A program made the translations under genes and the position numbers. Under the pieces are notes generated by a model. That model was not told the DNA's origin, ran no database searches, and was given only the letters and a program-made list of their open reading frames with translations. From assembly GCF_030695525.1 (NCBI RefSeq), contig NZ_JAUYSS010000059.1, forward strand, positions 1 to 38,102: a stretch of 38,102 nt of DNA, written 5' to 3'. This document shows positions 1 to 7,064 of the stretch, one piece after another; within the stretch, counting starts at the first letter, position 1; each line of letters opens with the position of its first letter. The stretch is from Daejeonella sp. (GTDB taxonomy: Bacteria > Bacteroidota > Bacteroidia > Sphingobacteriales > Sphingobacteriaceae).

Positions 1-141
1 CGAACTATCTATCTTCTGGGGTGGTCAATTTGCTCCGGTTTACCCTGGTCAATTTGCTCCGGGATGGGGTGGTCAATTTCAACCGGGGAAGGTGGTCAGT
101 TTACTCCGGTTTAGGTGGTCAGTTTACTCCGTTTTTTCCAA
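1..141. mobile_element. Terminal repeat region of an IS21-family-like insertion sequence (right end only)
   Basis: Five imperfect copies of a unit close to GGTGGTCARTTTRCTCCGG follow one another at about 19-38, 45-62, 67-88, 91-109 and 113-131. Multiple short transposase-binding repeats inside the ends are a hallmark of IS21-family elements, and this wording is familiar from Bacteroidota members (recalled, not searched). Read on the minus strand, the end could begin with TGG at about 138-140, which would put the boundary near 140. The istA and istB genes would lie left of the window and are not seen. The element appears to interrupt the ATPase gene that follows. The exact end and the target duplication cannot be fixed without the other end. 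Confidence 0.7.
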
Positions 142-790
142 TATGCGAGCCAATAGTTGAAATTTCAACATTCGGATAGTCGAAAATATAGGCAAATGCT
201 CTTTCAACATCTTCATTTACTCTCTCTGCTTGAGCCAGCCCTATTTTCCTCATTAAACTGTTTGAAGTGTTTCTTGCAGGCCCTAGCCTTTCTAAATCAA
301 TAAAACGAACCTGTCTGTTTCGTATCTGTGCATTTATACGCGTTAAGTCTGAACTTGCCTTACCTACACCTGTCCAAGCTTGTGTTGCAGGATTTCTTTT
401 AGCAATTCCATCCCTATTTGAATTACCAATTCTCCAAAACAGTTTATAAGTATACTCTCGGTTTGTATTCTCATGATTCGTAAATGGCATAACATCTCTC
501 CATGTATGACGTCTCAAAATTGTTTCAGGTTTTGTAGAATCATTTCGCATAAAGTCATAGTGGCTACAAGCTAGTAGCAAAAGCAAGCTCGTCTTTCCAA
601 TCTTATTTGTACCTGTTAGAACTGTAATTGGGTGGTCAAAGGATAATTTTAAGTTGAGAATGCTTCTAAATTCATCAACTTCGATCCTGTTAACGAAATT
701 CACAAAGCTATTATCTACATTATGAAATGTCGTTGGATCGTAATGTAATAGTCGATTCTTAGTTTCAATTATGTTTTGAAGATTGAGCAT
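119..790 (-). pseudogene. N-terminal fragment of a RecF/SMC-like AAA ATPase, cut by the IS end
   Basis: The 223-residue reading frame has a Walker A motif, GTNKIGKT, at residues 60-67 after a beta-strand region typical of RecF/SMC-like ATPases (EFRSILNLKLSF). No ABC signature, Walker B or D-loop is present, so the C-terminal ATPase half is missing. The frame runs into the transposon repeats and its last few residues (about GKNGVN) are probably encoded by the IS. Full-length relatives are usually several hundred residues and often belong to defence or repair modules, but the partner genes are not visible. The start at 790 is the first ATG of the frame. The truncated product is probably not functional. 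Confidence 0.7.
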
Positions 791-1251
791 TTTATGTTAA
801 ATAAAATCAAACTAATTGTATATAATGCAGACAAGACTACCATAAGTTCATGAAATAGTAATTATTATGGCAATTTTATTGCATTCACTTAAATATCTTC
901 ATTATCAACGAGGTATCCTAAAACAAATCAAAAATATTGAGCGAAATACGGATGAAGCAATTGGCTTTCATAGTTGCGACCGAATGCGACTGAACAAAGG
1001 TCACTGGAGTAAAACTCGCAGAGTGATCCAGTGATATTTTTTCCATTCAGAAGATACGAAGCTTGGCAGAATTATTGATCCAATAGGCATAAGCATAGGG
1101 AAATTCAATAATTCTGATAAGTTGAAGCCTTAAGGACAAAGCATTTCACCCTGCTAGACAAGCAATAATATTAGACTTAGTTACTTTTTGAGAAATCTGC
1201 AAATGAGTTGTCCTTTATAATCCAGCCTTTTAATTTTTCAGTGTTATTTTT
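791..1251. other. Gene-free stretch with a diverged copy of the structured element
   Basis: No convincing coding sequence is seen on either strand. The middle part, about 973-1060, is homologous to the structured element at 1745-2095 and is listed separately. The remainder is AT-rich and carries no recognisable promoter or terminator that I can defend. Confidence 0.5.
973..1060 (+). ncRNA. Diverged, probably decayed copy of the structured RNA-like element
   Basis: GTTGCG (973-978), GAATG (982-986) and AAAGGTCAC (996-1004) occur in the same order as in the element at 1745-2095. They are followed by a hairpin of identical layout: 5' arm 1001-1008 (TCACTGGA), five unpaired bases, inner stem ACTC (1014-1017), loop GCA, GAGT (1021-1024), GA, and 3' arm 1027-1034 (TCCAGTGA). 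Within the eight pairs shared with the other copy, six differ yet stay complementary. The partner for the long-range closing stem of the other copy is not found here, so this copy may be truncated. Strand is inferred from the G-U pairing in the fuller copy and is not certain. Confidence 0.45.
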
Positions 1252-1716
1252 TTACATCATTCCTTCATCCGCAAAACTTAGGTAACCATCCTTCGTCAGG
1301 ATAATATGTTCAATTACTGGTAAGTCTAGGAACTGTCCTGCTACTTTTAATTTCCTTGTAAGCTCTATATCTGCCTGGCTGGGCTTTAGATTACCTGATG
1401 GATGATTATGAACCAAGATAATACTTGCAGCATTACATTTGAGTGCTGAAACGAAAATAACTTTAGGGTCTGCTATTGTACCTGCCGTTCCACCAACTGA
1501 GATTGGCATAATACCTAAAATTCTGTTTGCTCGATTAAGTAGAATGATCTTAAATTCTTCAAGAAACTCAATAATTTCAAAATTCCAATTTTCTTTCAGA
1601 ATATTATATACTTCAATTGATGTGTTAATCTGAGGTCTATCTGAGATTCTATAATTCAGATTGTAAACCAGTTTCAATTCAGTAACCTGATTCAGGTTGT
1701 TAATAGTTTTTTTCAT
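1252..1716 (-). CDS. RadC-like JAB/MPN domain protein
   Basis: The 154-residue protein is a JAB-domain RadC homologue. It shows the metalloprotease-like signature HNHPSGNLKPSQAD (about residues 102-115) preceded by the EEF...LNRANRILG strand that carries the conserved Glu. The N-terminal helix-hairpin-helix region of full RadC proteins is absent, as in the many short RadC copies on Bacteroidota mobile elements. Despite the name, a role in DNA repair is doubtful, and the biochemical function is unknown; metal-dependent hydrolysis is inferred from fold only. It stands alone on the minus strand between two copies of a structured repeat. The ATG at 1716 fits the usual length for this short form. 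Confidence 0.88.
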   Translation of the reverse strand: MKKTINNLNQVTELKLVYNLNYRISDRPQINTSIEVYNILKENWNFEIIEFLEEFKIILLNRANRILGIMPISVGGTAGTIADPKVIFVSALKCNAASIILVHNHPSGNLKPSQADIELTRKLKVAGQFLDLPVIEHIILTKDGYLSFADEGMM

Positions 1717-1744
1717 GTTTATTGGTTTGAAGGAGGTTAAATTT

Positions 1745-2095
1745 CGGGCCGTTGCGGGCGGAATGAAAGGTCACGGCAGAGGAGTCAGCATGACGATGCC
1801 GGGATATCTTCGTAGAAGACAAAGCCTGAAAAAGTTATTGTTGTTAGGGACAGTGTTGAGGAACAATAAGTTGTGACAGGCTGCAGCCTGAATGACAAGC
1901 AGGCCCGCAAAACTAGAGAACCGTTTGGATTTTCAGGGTTTTCCTGATAATACAAGGGAAGGTTCTATGAGGATGATTGAATGAGCCTAGAATCATGCCA
2001 GGTTGAACGAAGTGACCTGGAGTGATTATGGAGGGAATGATTGAAGACGAATGCCTTATAACCGCTCTCGGATAGTAAGTAAAGACAGCGGATGG
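1745..2095 (+). ncRNA. Candidate structured non-coding RNA of unknown family
   Basis: The stretch between two minus-strand genes has no ORF but many perfect stems. A long-range stem pairs TTGCGGGC (1752-1759) with GCCCGCAA (1903-1910). Inside are 1775-1800 (GGCA/TGCC around GTCA-GCA-TGAC), TCTTC-GTA-GAAGA (1807-1819), TTATTGTT (1835-1842) with AACAATAA (1862-1869), and the 14-bp palindrome CAGGCTGCAGCCTG (1877-1890). Downstream are AGAACC (1917-1922) with GGTTCT (1961-1966) enclosing TCAGG/CCTGA (1933-1947), AATCAT/GTGATT flanking CCAGGT/ACCTGG (1991-2027), and CCGCT/AGCGG (2062-2091). A U-G pair in the 1991-2027 stem favours the plus strand. If instead it is read on the minus strand it would be the leader of the radC-like gene. 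It is not recognised as a known riboswitch, group I or group II intron. Confidence 0.55.
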
Positions 2096-2100
2096 GTAGA

Positions 2101-2865
2101 TTAGAATACTTTCTTTTTCGGCAATTTGTTCCGTAATTCCTCATTGAGGGAATATCTTATGCTCATACTACAATCACGTTGCAATTTGTCTGTTATCACC
2201 TTATACTTTTGTTGAGCATAATTATAGCTCCTCATTGATGTATTTTGTTCTACGTCAAAGCTAATATCTAATCCTTGAGGTGTTGTCCATATTTTACTGA
2301 TTCTTTCATATTCACCCAATATGGTACTATTCTGAACTGTGTCCAACCTTATAGGCTCACCGTATAAATTTCCCAACATTGTTTTAATTTTGGTTTCAAC
2401 ACGAAATCCTGATGGATACTCATAATCAACTACATGTAATGTATCCTTAATACCAAATGGCATATCGTGAACTTTAAACTCATAATCCTTATAAAAAAAG
2501 TAATACATATTATACCAATTGGTAATCTCGGCAGGCTTAAAGAATGGGGGATTATCCAAGTCTGTTGATAAAAAAACAGTCACAGAAGTAACAAATCCAT
2601 TTTGTTGCTCATATACAGGGAAAAAGTAGTAATAGTTTTGATTAAAATTATCCACCATAATTCTTGTGTGATACAAATTGCCATTCTTATCGGGAACTAA
2701 TGTTTTATTCTTTTTTAGACTGTCAATATAAGTTTCTAAAGATTTCAGCTGTACACCTACTGGAATTCCCAAGAATCCTTCTAAATGGATCTCCTTTTTG
2801 TCTTTACAGGAATAAAAAAATAGAGATATTGAAATTATAATTAATCGTGTAATTAATTTTTTCAT
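2101..2865 (-). CDS. Putative lipoprotein, function unknown
   Basis: The 254-residue product begins with a lysine-containing n-region and a hydrophobic stretch ending in FFYSC, with the lipobox Cys at residue 20, so it should be processed by signal peptidase II and anchored in a membrane. The rest is soluble, rich in aromatic and charged residues, with no domain I recognise. It is divergent from the XRE regulator gene and shares with it a 96-bp control region containing a perfect palindrome, so it may be regulated by that protein. The ATG at 2865 is supported by the signal peptide. It is a real gene by codon pattern and signal peptide, but I cannot name a function. Confidence 0.75.
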   Translation of the reverse strand: MKKLITRLIIISISLFFYSCKDKKEIHLEGFLGIPVGVQLKSLETYIDSLKKNKTLVPDKNGNLYHTRIMVDNFNQNYYYFFPVYEQQNGFVTSVTVFLSTDLDNPPFFKPAEITNWYNMYYFFYKDYEFKVHDMPFGIKDTLHVVDYEYPSGFRVETKIKTMLGNLYGEPIRLDTVQNSTILGEYERISKIWTTPQGLDISFDVEQNTSMRSYNYAQQKYKVITDKLQRDCSMSIRYSLNEELRNKLPKKKVF

Positions 2866-2911
2866 GTTGACGGCATTTGAGATTAAACTTAGATGTTAAA
2901 TATAAATAAAT

Positions 2912-2927
2912 ACCCAATATATTGGGT
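2912..2927. promoter_or_regulatory. Perfect 16-bp palindrome between divergent genes; candidate operator
   Basis: ACCCAATATATTGGGT is a perfect inverted repeat. It lies 34 bp before the start of the XRE regulator gene and 46 bp before the lipoprotein gene. Small XRE proteins commonly bind such symmetric sites in their own promoter, so an autoregulatory operator is a reasonable inference. Confidence 0.5.
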
Positions 2928-2961
2928 GGTATGAGATTTATGATACAGTGAATTTAGCTGT

Positions 2962-3186
2962 GTGATAAACAACAGAGATCCTTTAGTCCTTAAAGAGTTT
3001 GGTAATAACTTACGCAAGCTGAGAAAAGAAAGAGGATTTTCTCAGGAGAAGCTTTCATTGCAAGCAGGTATATCTAAAAACCAAATAGGAAACATAGAAC
3101 GTGGAGAGGTCAATATTACTCTAGGTACGCTAGCTGTCTTAGCTAAAACCTTTAACATATCTTTAAAAGAGCTATTTGATTATTAG
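2962..3186 (+). CDS. XRE-family helix-turn-helix transcriptional regulator
   Basis: The 74-residue protein is almost entirely one HTH_3/XRE domain. GNNLRKLRKERGFSQEKLS forms helices 1-2, LQAGISKNQIGNIERGEVN holds the turn and recognition helix, and ITLGTLAVLAKTFNISLKELF is the C-terminal pair of helices. It is the size of the dimeric regulators found on plasmids and integrative elements and acts by binding DNA. The frame starts with GTG at 2962; no in-frame ATG precedes the HTH. The palindrome at 2912-2927 is its likely site. Its last 15 bp overlap the end of the convergent small gene at 3172-3414. Confidence 0.85.
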   Translation: MINNRDPLVLKEFGNNLRKLRKERGFSQEKLSLQAGISKNQIGNIERGEVNITLGTLAVLAKTFNISLKELFDY

Positions 3187-3414
3187 GGAAAACGATTTAT
3201 AAGAAACCCACACCCCTAATATTCTATATAATATTTTATCTTCTTTACCTTCTGCTACTGCCTCCACATACACAAGTGTATTGATCTTTAGATTCTCAGT
3301 GGGTAGAATACACCTAACCTGAAAAGGTGTTCTTAGGAGTCTCAATAATCCTTTACTAGTTACAACTATCAGAGTATTTTCATCATAAAATCTGATCTTT
3401 CTATTAAAATCCAT
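3172..3414 (-). CDS. Small conserved-type protein of unknown function (80 aa)
   Basis: The 80-residue protein starts MDFNRKIRFYDENTLIVVTSKG and has no signal peptide, membrane segment or recognised domain. Proteins of this size and N-terminal pattern occur on Bacteroidota accessory regions, to my recollection next to a partner like the 115-aa gene just upstream; this was not searched. It overlaps the convergent XRE gene tail by 15 bp. It lies 72 bp downstream of the 115-aa gene on the same strand, with a short hairpin between them at 3444-3472. Function unknown. Confidence 0.6.
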   Translation of the reverse strand: MDFNRKIRFYDENTLIVVTSKGLLRLLRTPFQVRCILPTENLKINTLVYVEAVAEGKEDKILYRILGVWVSYKSFSLIIK

Positions 3415-3443
3415 AAGGTTTAAGCTTTAAATCTGGTAGGTTT

Positions 3444-3472
3444 AAAAGGGCAGCTCTTAAGCACACCCTTTT
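3444..3472 (-). terminator. Weak hairpin between two small minus-strand genes
   Basis: AAAAGGG (3444-3450) pairs with CCCTTTT (3466-3472), giving a 7-bp stem with a 15-nt loop. Read on the minus strand it is followed by only a short run of T's, already part of the stem. It could be a partial terminator or an RNA processing site between the 115-aa and 80-aa genes. Confidence 0.3.
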
Positions 3473-3486
3473 TACACAATCTGGGG

Positions 3487-3834
3487 CTAGACTGTTTGTC
3501 GTTCCACCAACTTCATGTCTCCAAGAACACCAGTACTAACAGAGCCCTGGTACTCATAAGTGTAATCAAGCATCATAGTCTCACCTGTGGTTTTATTGGT
3601 GAATTCATAAGGCTCCGTTTCCCGTTTCACAATTTCTCCCTGCATCTGTGTACCAACTAATAATTTAGCTGTGTCTTCATTAAATGTGCAGGGGAGGCTG
3701 CAACGCTTGGTGGTTGCATAAAACTTGCCTGTCTGATTGCTTTGGACAATTTCCAAACCTCCTTGTAATTCCAGACAGATAAATGATCTACCTTCTTTTG
3801 TTTCTCTTACTGCGTAAGATGCTACTGTTACCAT
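3487..3834 (-). CDS. Small conserved-type protein of unknown function (115 aa)
   Basis: The 115-residue soluble protein (MVTVASYAVRETKEGRSFIC...) is predicted to be mostly beta-strand and has no signal peptide or recognised domain. Two cysteines sit in KRCSLPCTF. It precedes the 80-aa gene on the same strand and the two resemble a pair I recall from Bacteroidota mobile regions. The ATG at 3834 is followed by a plausible beginning, and the codon use resembles neighbouring genes. No function can be assigned. Confidence 0.65.
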   Translation of the reverse strand: MVTVASYAVRETKEGRSFICLELQGGLEIVQSNQTGKFYATTKRCSLPCTFNEDTAKLLVGTQMQGEIVKRETEPYEFTNKTTGETMMLDYTYEYQGSVSTGVLGDMKLVERQTV

Positions 3835-4165
3835 GATAATGATTTTAAATGGGGTTAATAATAATTGTTTTTCTGTACGGGGGGGTACATACTTTCAAAT
3901 TTTGAGGGGGGTAGTTTGATTGGAAAATGCGAGAGAGCCTAAAATGTCAATAAAAAAATTTAGGGGTAATTTTAAAAAAAATAGAAAGGATAAATCTGAT
4001 TGATGGCTTCCTGTTATAGCTATTAACTTTATATTATTTAAGGTTGATATGATTTAACGCTCAGAGAGTTATCCATACAAAAGGATATATAGGGCTCACT
4101 ACAGACATTAATGAACGAAGATTTGTAGTAAATAGGTTTTGTGTACCCTAATTTGTACCCTAATA
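3835..4165. other. Gene-free border of the accessory region with GTACCC repeats
   Basis: No gene is seen. GTACCCTAA occurs twice in direct orientation, at 4143-4151 and 4155-4163, 40-60 bp from the tRNA 3' end, and an inverted GGGTAC core lies at about 3893-3898. Short spaced repeats beside a tRNA 3' end are typical arm-type sites of tyrosine integrases, so this may be one attachment end of an island. No integrase gene is in the window. Confidence 0.35.
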
Positions 4166-4167
4166 AT

Positions 4168-4201
4168 CAAAAAAGCCCCATACAACTAAGTACGAGGCTT
4201 T
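4168..4201 (-). terminator. Intrinsic terminator of the tRNA-Phe gene
   Basis: On the minus strand a 12-bp stem (two G-U pairs) is formed by 4190-4201 and 4172-4183 with the six-base loop 4184-4189. It is followed by a run of T's (4174 downward). It lies 3 bp after the encoded CCA of tRNA-Phe. Confidence 0.8.
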
Positions 4202-4203
4202 CT

Positions 4204-4279
4204 TGGTGGTACCAGCTGGAATCGAACCAGCGACACAAGGATTTTCAGTCCTTTGCTCTACCAACTGAGCTATGGTACC
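4204..4279 (-). tRNA. tRNA-Phe (GAA)
   Basis: A complete cloverleaf is encoded on the minus strand. The acceptor GGTACCA pairs with TGGTACC, the D-arm is GCTC-AGTTGGTA-GAGC, the anticodon loop is CTGAAAA with anticodon GAA (positions 4246-4244), the T-arm is GCTGG-TTCGATT-CCAGC, the discriminator is A, and a 3' CCA is encoded. The length is 76 nt including CCA. Its 3' end faces the accessory region 1-4200, which is the side where tRNA-targeting integrases insert. Two decayed copies of this gene lie to its right. Confidence 0.97.
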
Positions 4280-4478
4280 AGACCATACCCGTTTTGTTCG
4301 GGACTGCAAATGTAGTGTCTTTTTTCGTTTAAGAAAATAATATTTGAAAATTTCTAAAAGGTTTAATTTCTAGTGTTAAGCATTTATTTGGATGATCTGA
4401 ATTGAATAGCTACAATTGTCTGAATATCAGTTTAAAACGTTAAGCTAAATACTTTGTGTAGATCTTTTGTCTTTTCAT

Positions 4479-4556
4479 CTGGTCCCGATAGCAATCGGGG
4501 CGAACCAGCGACACAAGGATTTTCAGTCCTTTGCTCTACCAAAGAGCTATGGTACC
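4479..4556 (-). pseudogene. tRNA-Phe pseudogene with palindrome inserted in the T-loop
   Basis: The 5' acceptor strand, anticodon arm and 5' half of the T-arm match the intact tRNA-Phe. The D-loop is one base shorter (TTTGGTA), the three T-loop bases ATT are replaced by 18 bases containing the palindrome CCCGAT-AGCA-ATCGGG (4484-4499), and the 3' acceptor strand is gone. It cannot fold as a tRNA. Confidence 0.85.
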
Positions 4557-4746
4557 AGACCATACCCGTTTTGTTCGGGAAGCAAATGTTTGTCTTTTTT
4601 CGTTTAAGAAAATAATATTTGAAAATTTCTATTTGGGTATATATTCAGGATTTAATGATTGTTTTCAGGATCGGGCACAATAAACTGTAAAAGACTGAGC
4701 ATCAGTTTACAATGATATGTTAATTACAGTCCTTTGATATTTAGCA

Positions 4747-4797
4747 GTACCAGCTGGTCCCGATAGCACTCGGGGCGAACCAACGACACAAGGATTT
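4747..4797 (-). pseudogene. 3' remnant of a third tRNA-Phe copy with the same palindrome
   Basis: This fragment keeps the anticodon stem 3' side, T-arm and TGGTAC of the acceptor strand of tRNA-Phe. The T-loop contains the palindrome CCCGA-TAGCAC-TCGGG (4759-4774) at exactly the same place as in the copy at 4479-4556. The 5' half of the tRNA is missing. Confidence 0.8.
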
Positions 4798-5155
4798 GCC
4801 TAAATTCTAAACTCTAATTTTTTCAATCAACTCTCCATTCTCCATTCTCAATTCTCAATTAAACAGATCTCTCCTCGCGATAAAAAATCCTTTAAACTGA
4901 AAATCCTTTTCGCTTATCGAGATTACGGTGAATGAAAAACACCCTTTAATAACCATCAATTCTGCTAATAGAAATATTTAATAATGTAAAGCAGGATTCC
5001 AATTTGCTCATTTTCTAATTTTCAAATTTGCTAATTCACTACTACCCCTGAAGCCTATGCTTAAAATTAGAACAGGATACCCAGGACTTCAATTTTAGTT
5101 TTTAAACCACCGCATTATTTTAATATTTTCACAATATTATTTTGTAGCATTACAA
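4798..5155. other. Intergenic repeats before the ZIP gene
   Basis: No gene is seen. The stretch has CTCCATTCTCCATTCTCAATTC-type tandem microrepeats (about 4826-4860), a 70-bp dispersed repeat (4861-4932) that recurs at 7208-7280, and GCTAATTT-like microrepeats (about 5005-5040). No clear promoter can be named for the ZIP gene. Confidence 0.6.
4861..4932 (+). repeat. Dispersed repeat, copy 1
   Basis: It begins ACAGATCTCTCCTCG and ends near CGAGATTACGGT. Beginning and end match the copy at 7208-7280 in the same orientation, with a more variable AT-rich middle. The outer parts are weakly inverted (CTCG against CGAG). Confidence 0.55.
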
Positions 5156-5968
5156 ATGAATATCAGCTGGTTACTTGAGTATAACCCCATATTTTTAGCC
5201 TTCATGGCCACGCTTTTTACCTGGGGCGTAACTGCATTAGGAGCCTCATTAGTCTTTTTCTTCAAAACAATAAACAGAAGAGTTCTGAATTTAATGCTGG
5301 GTTTCGCTGCCGGGGTGATGATTGCTGCCAGTTACTGGTCGCTCCTGGCTCCTGCGATTGAAATGGAAAAGGATTCTCAATACCCCTGGCTACCCGCTGT
5401 TACCGGCTTTTTAGCAGGAGGCGCATTTATTCTGCTGATTGATAAAATATTACCACACTTACATTCCAGATTGCCCATTGATAAGTCGGAAGGAATTAAA
5501 ACCACATGGGACAGGAGTATTTTATTAGTTCTGGCTATTACCCTGCACAATATCCCCGAAGGATTGGCCATTGGAGTGGCCTTTGGAGCCTTAACCCATA
5601 ATCCGGATTTGGGTGTACTTACGGGCGCTGTTGTTCTGGCTATTGGCATTGGCTTACAGAACTTTCCTGAAGGTACTGCAGTTTCAGTTCCATTACGACG
5701 GGAAGGTTTGTCAAGGAGAAAAGCATTTTTCTACGGACAATTATCAGGAATGGTAGAGCCTCTGGCAGGTGTACTTGGTGCTTACCTGGTGGTTACCATT
5801 ACCCCCTTACTTCCTTATGCTTTATCCTTTGCTGCCGGTGCAATGATTTTTGTAGTTGTAGAAGAATTGATTCCGGAATCACAAACCGGTGGCGAGACTG
5901 ACCTCTCAAGCATTGGGGTGATGATTGGATTTGCATTAATGATGCTGCTGGATGTTGCTTTGGGGTAG
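5156..5968 (+). CDS. ZIP-family divalent metal transporter
   Basis: The 270-residue inner-membrane protein has about eight hydrophobic segments and the two ZIP metal-binding helices: HNIPEG at residues 131-136 and QNFPEG at 168-173. EELIPE is at 236-241. The length fits the bacterial GufA/ZupT branch, which moves Zn2+ and other divalent cations into the cytoplasm. Metal specificity cannot be read from the sequence. No metal-regulator gene is adjacent. The ATG at 5156 gives a first transmembrane segment of normal position. It appears monocistronic. Confidence 0.93.
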   Translation: MNISWLLEYNPIFLAFMATLFTWGVTALGASLVFFFKTINRRVLNLMLGFAAGVMIAASYWSLLAPAIEMEKDSQYPWLPAVTGFLAGGAFILLIDKILPHLHSRLPIDKSEGIKTTWDRSILLVLAITLHNIPEGLAIGVAFGALTHNPDLGVLTGAVVLAIGIGLQNFPEGTAVSVPLRREGLSRRKAFFYGQLSGMVEPLAGVLGAYLVVTITPLLPYALSFAAGAMIFVVVEELIPESQTGGETDLSSIGVMIGFALMMLLDVALG

Positions 5969-6080
5969 ATTTCCTCCTTTATCCTTAAGATTTTCAGATT
6001 TTAACCTTTCTAAAGCGCAAAGTGCTACAGACCTTTTTATATGACATATTTCGCGTCTCTGCGTCTCTGCGAGCGCTTTT

Positions 6081-7064
6081 TTACATTTTCAAAAGCTCTT
6101 CCCAAATCCTCTCTTCCACCGGAATACCATGCTTTTCATTAAATCGGCGCGTTGCCAGCGTATTTTCCCCTGGATAATAAATACTTCCTCCGGGTTCTGC
6201 CGGAGAACTTGATTTTGTATACCGGATGATCTCTTCAATAAGCATTTGATTGTAATCACTCTTGTGCAAACAGAGGAAAAACTGAGATACCCCTGATTCT
6301 TTAACCGTGGAATTAATGGCGGCGGTAGACTTTCCCCCACTAATCGCTGTGAGCAAAACATCCAGAACAAATGCCAAACCTGATCCTTTCCAATAGCCTA
6401 TGGGCAAGGCTCTTCTGGATTTTATTATTGCTAAAGGATTTTTAGTTAAATTTCCTTCCATATCATAGCCAGCGAAAACCTCCATTTCCTCATTATTAAA
6501 TCTGCTTTGCTGTAATTTACCATAGGAGAATTGGGTCATCGCCATATCCAATACAATATGACCCTCAGTACGGGGAACTGCAATAATTAAAGGATTGTTT
6601 CCCAATCGGGGTTCTTTGCCTCCCCAGGGTGGCATATTGGCCATCGTATTTGTAAAGCAAATTCCGATACAGCCTGCATCAGCAGCCTGCCAGCCATAGG
6701 TTCCACCACGCATCCAATGATTGGTGTTTCGCATCGCAAGGCAGCCAATTCCATTGCTTTTAGCGAGATCAATTGTCCTGTTCATCGCCTTTGTTGCATT
6801 GTACATCCCTGCACCCGAATTGCCATCCCATATCTCAATCATACCATAGGATTCAACAAATCCAGGCTCCGCATGTATATCAACTTCCCCTTCTTTTACT
6901 GCGTTCACAAAAGCAGAAAAACGGTTTAAACCATGGGAATACACCCCATCTCTGCTATTTCCCGCAAAAATATCGGCACATAATTCGGCTTTCTCCTCAG
7001 TAAATGACAGGCTGAGTAAGACTCGTTTAAACTCCTTTTTAAGATCTGCAAACGGAACTTTCAT
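6081..7064 (-). CDS. yiaK: 2,3-diketo-L-gulonate reductase-like oxidoreductase (Ldh_2 family)
   Basis: The 327-residue protein belongs to the malate/L-lactate dehydrogenase (Ldh_2) family and resembles E. coli YiaK/DlgD closely along its length. DGVYSHGLNRF holds the catalytic His at residue 44, RNTNHWMRGGTYGWQAA (112-128) is the cofactor/substrate signature, and MPPWGGKEPRLGNNPL and PIGYWKGSGLAFVLD are further matches. It should reduce 2,3-diketo-L-gulonate with NAD(P)H in the cytoplasm; the substrate is inferred by similarity. No other ulaosonate or ascorbate-degradation genes are nearby. An in-frame ATG exists at 7169, but the extra 35 residues are read through a TTGGTTAG microrepeat (QLTNQPTNQP), so the start at 7064 (MKVPFADLKK, matching YiaK) is chosen. 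Confidence 0.88.
   Translation of the reverse strand: MKVPFADLKKEFKRVLLSLSFTEEKAELCADIFAGNSRDGVYSHGLNRFSAFVNAVKEGEVDIHAEPGFVESYGMIEIWDGNSGAGMYNATKAMNRTIDLAKSNGIGCLAMRNTNHWMRGGTYGWQAADAGCIGICFTNTMANMPPWGGKEPRLGNNPLIIAVPRTEGHIVLDMAMTQFSYGKLQQSRFNNEEMEVFAGYDMEGNLTKNPLAIIKSRRALPIGYWKGSGLAFVLDVLLTAISGGKSTAAINSTVKESGVSQFFLCLHKSDYNQMLIEEIIRYTKSSSPAEPGGSIYYPGENTLATRRFNEKHGIPVEERIWEELLKM

Larger units (their letters stand above)
4223..4797. repeat. Diverged tandem triplication of a tRNA-Phe unit, period about 277 bp
   Basis: Unit 1 (4223-4356) and unit 2 (4501-4631) are almost identical over about 130 bp, covering most of the tRNA and its 5' flank. Unit 3 (from 4776) keeps only the T-arm to anticodon part. 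The starts are 278 and 275 bp apart. The sequences between units also align weakly, for example CTGAATATCAGTTTA against CTGAGCATCAGTTTA, so whole units were duplicated and then decayed. Confidence 0.8.

Noticed and set aside
1745-2095. Group II or group I intron
   Set aside because: No domain V-like hairpin, no GTGYG start, no reverse transcriptase or homing endonuclease frame.
4141-4332. 63-codon frame over the tRNA-Phe gene
   Set aside because: It is the antisense of the tRNA and its terminator.
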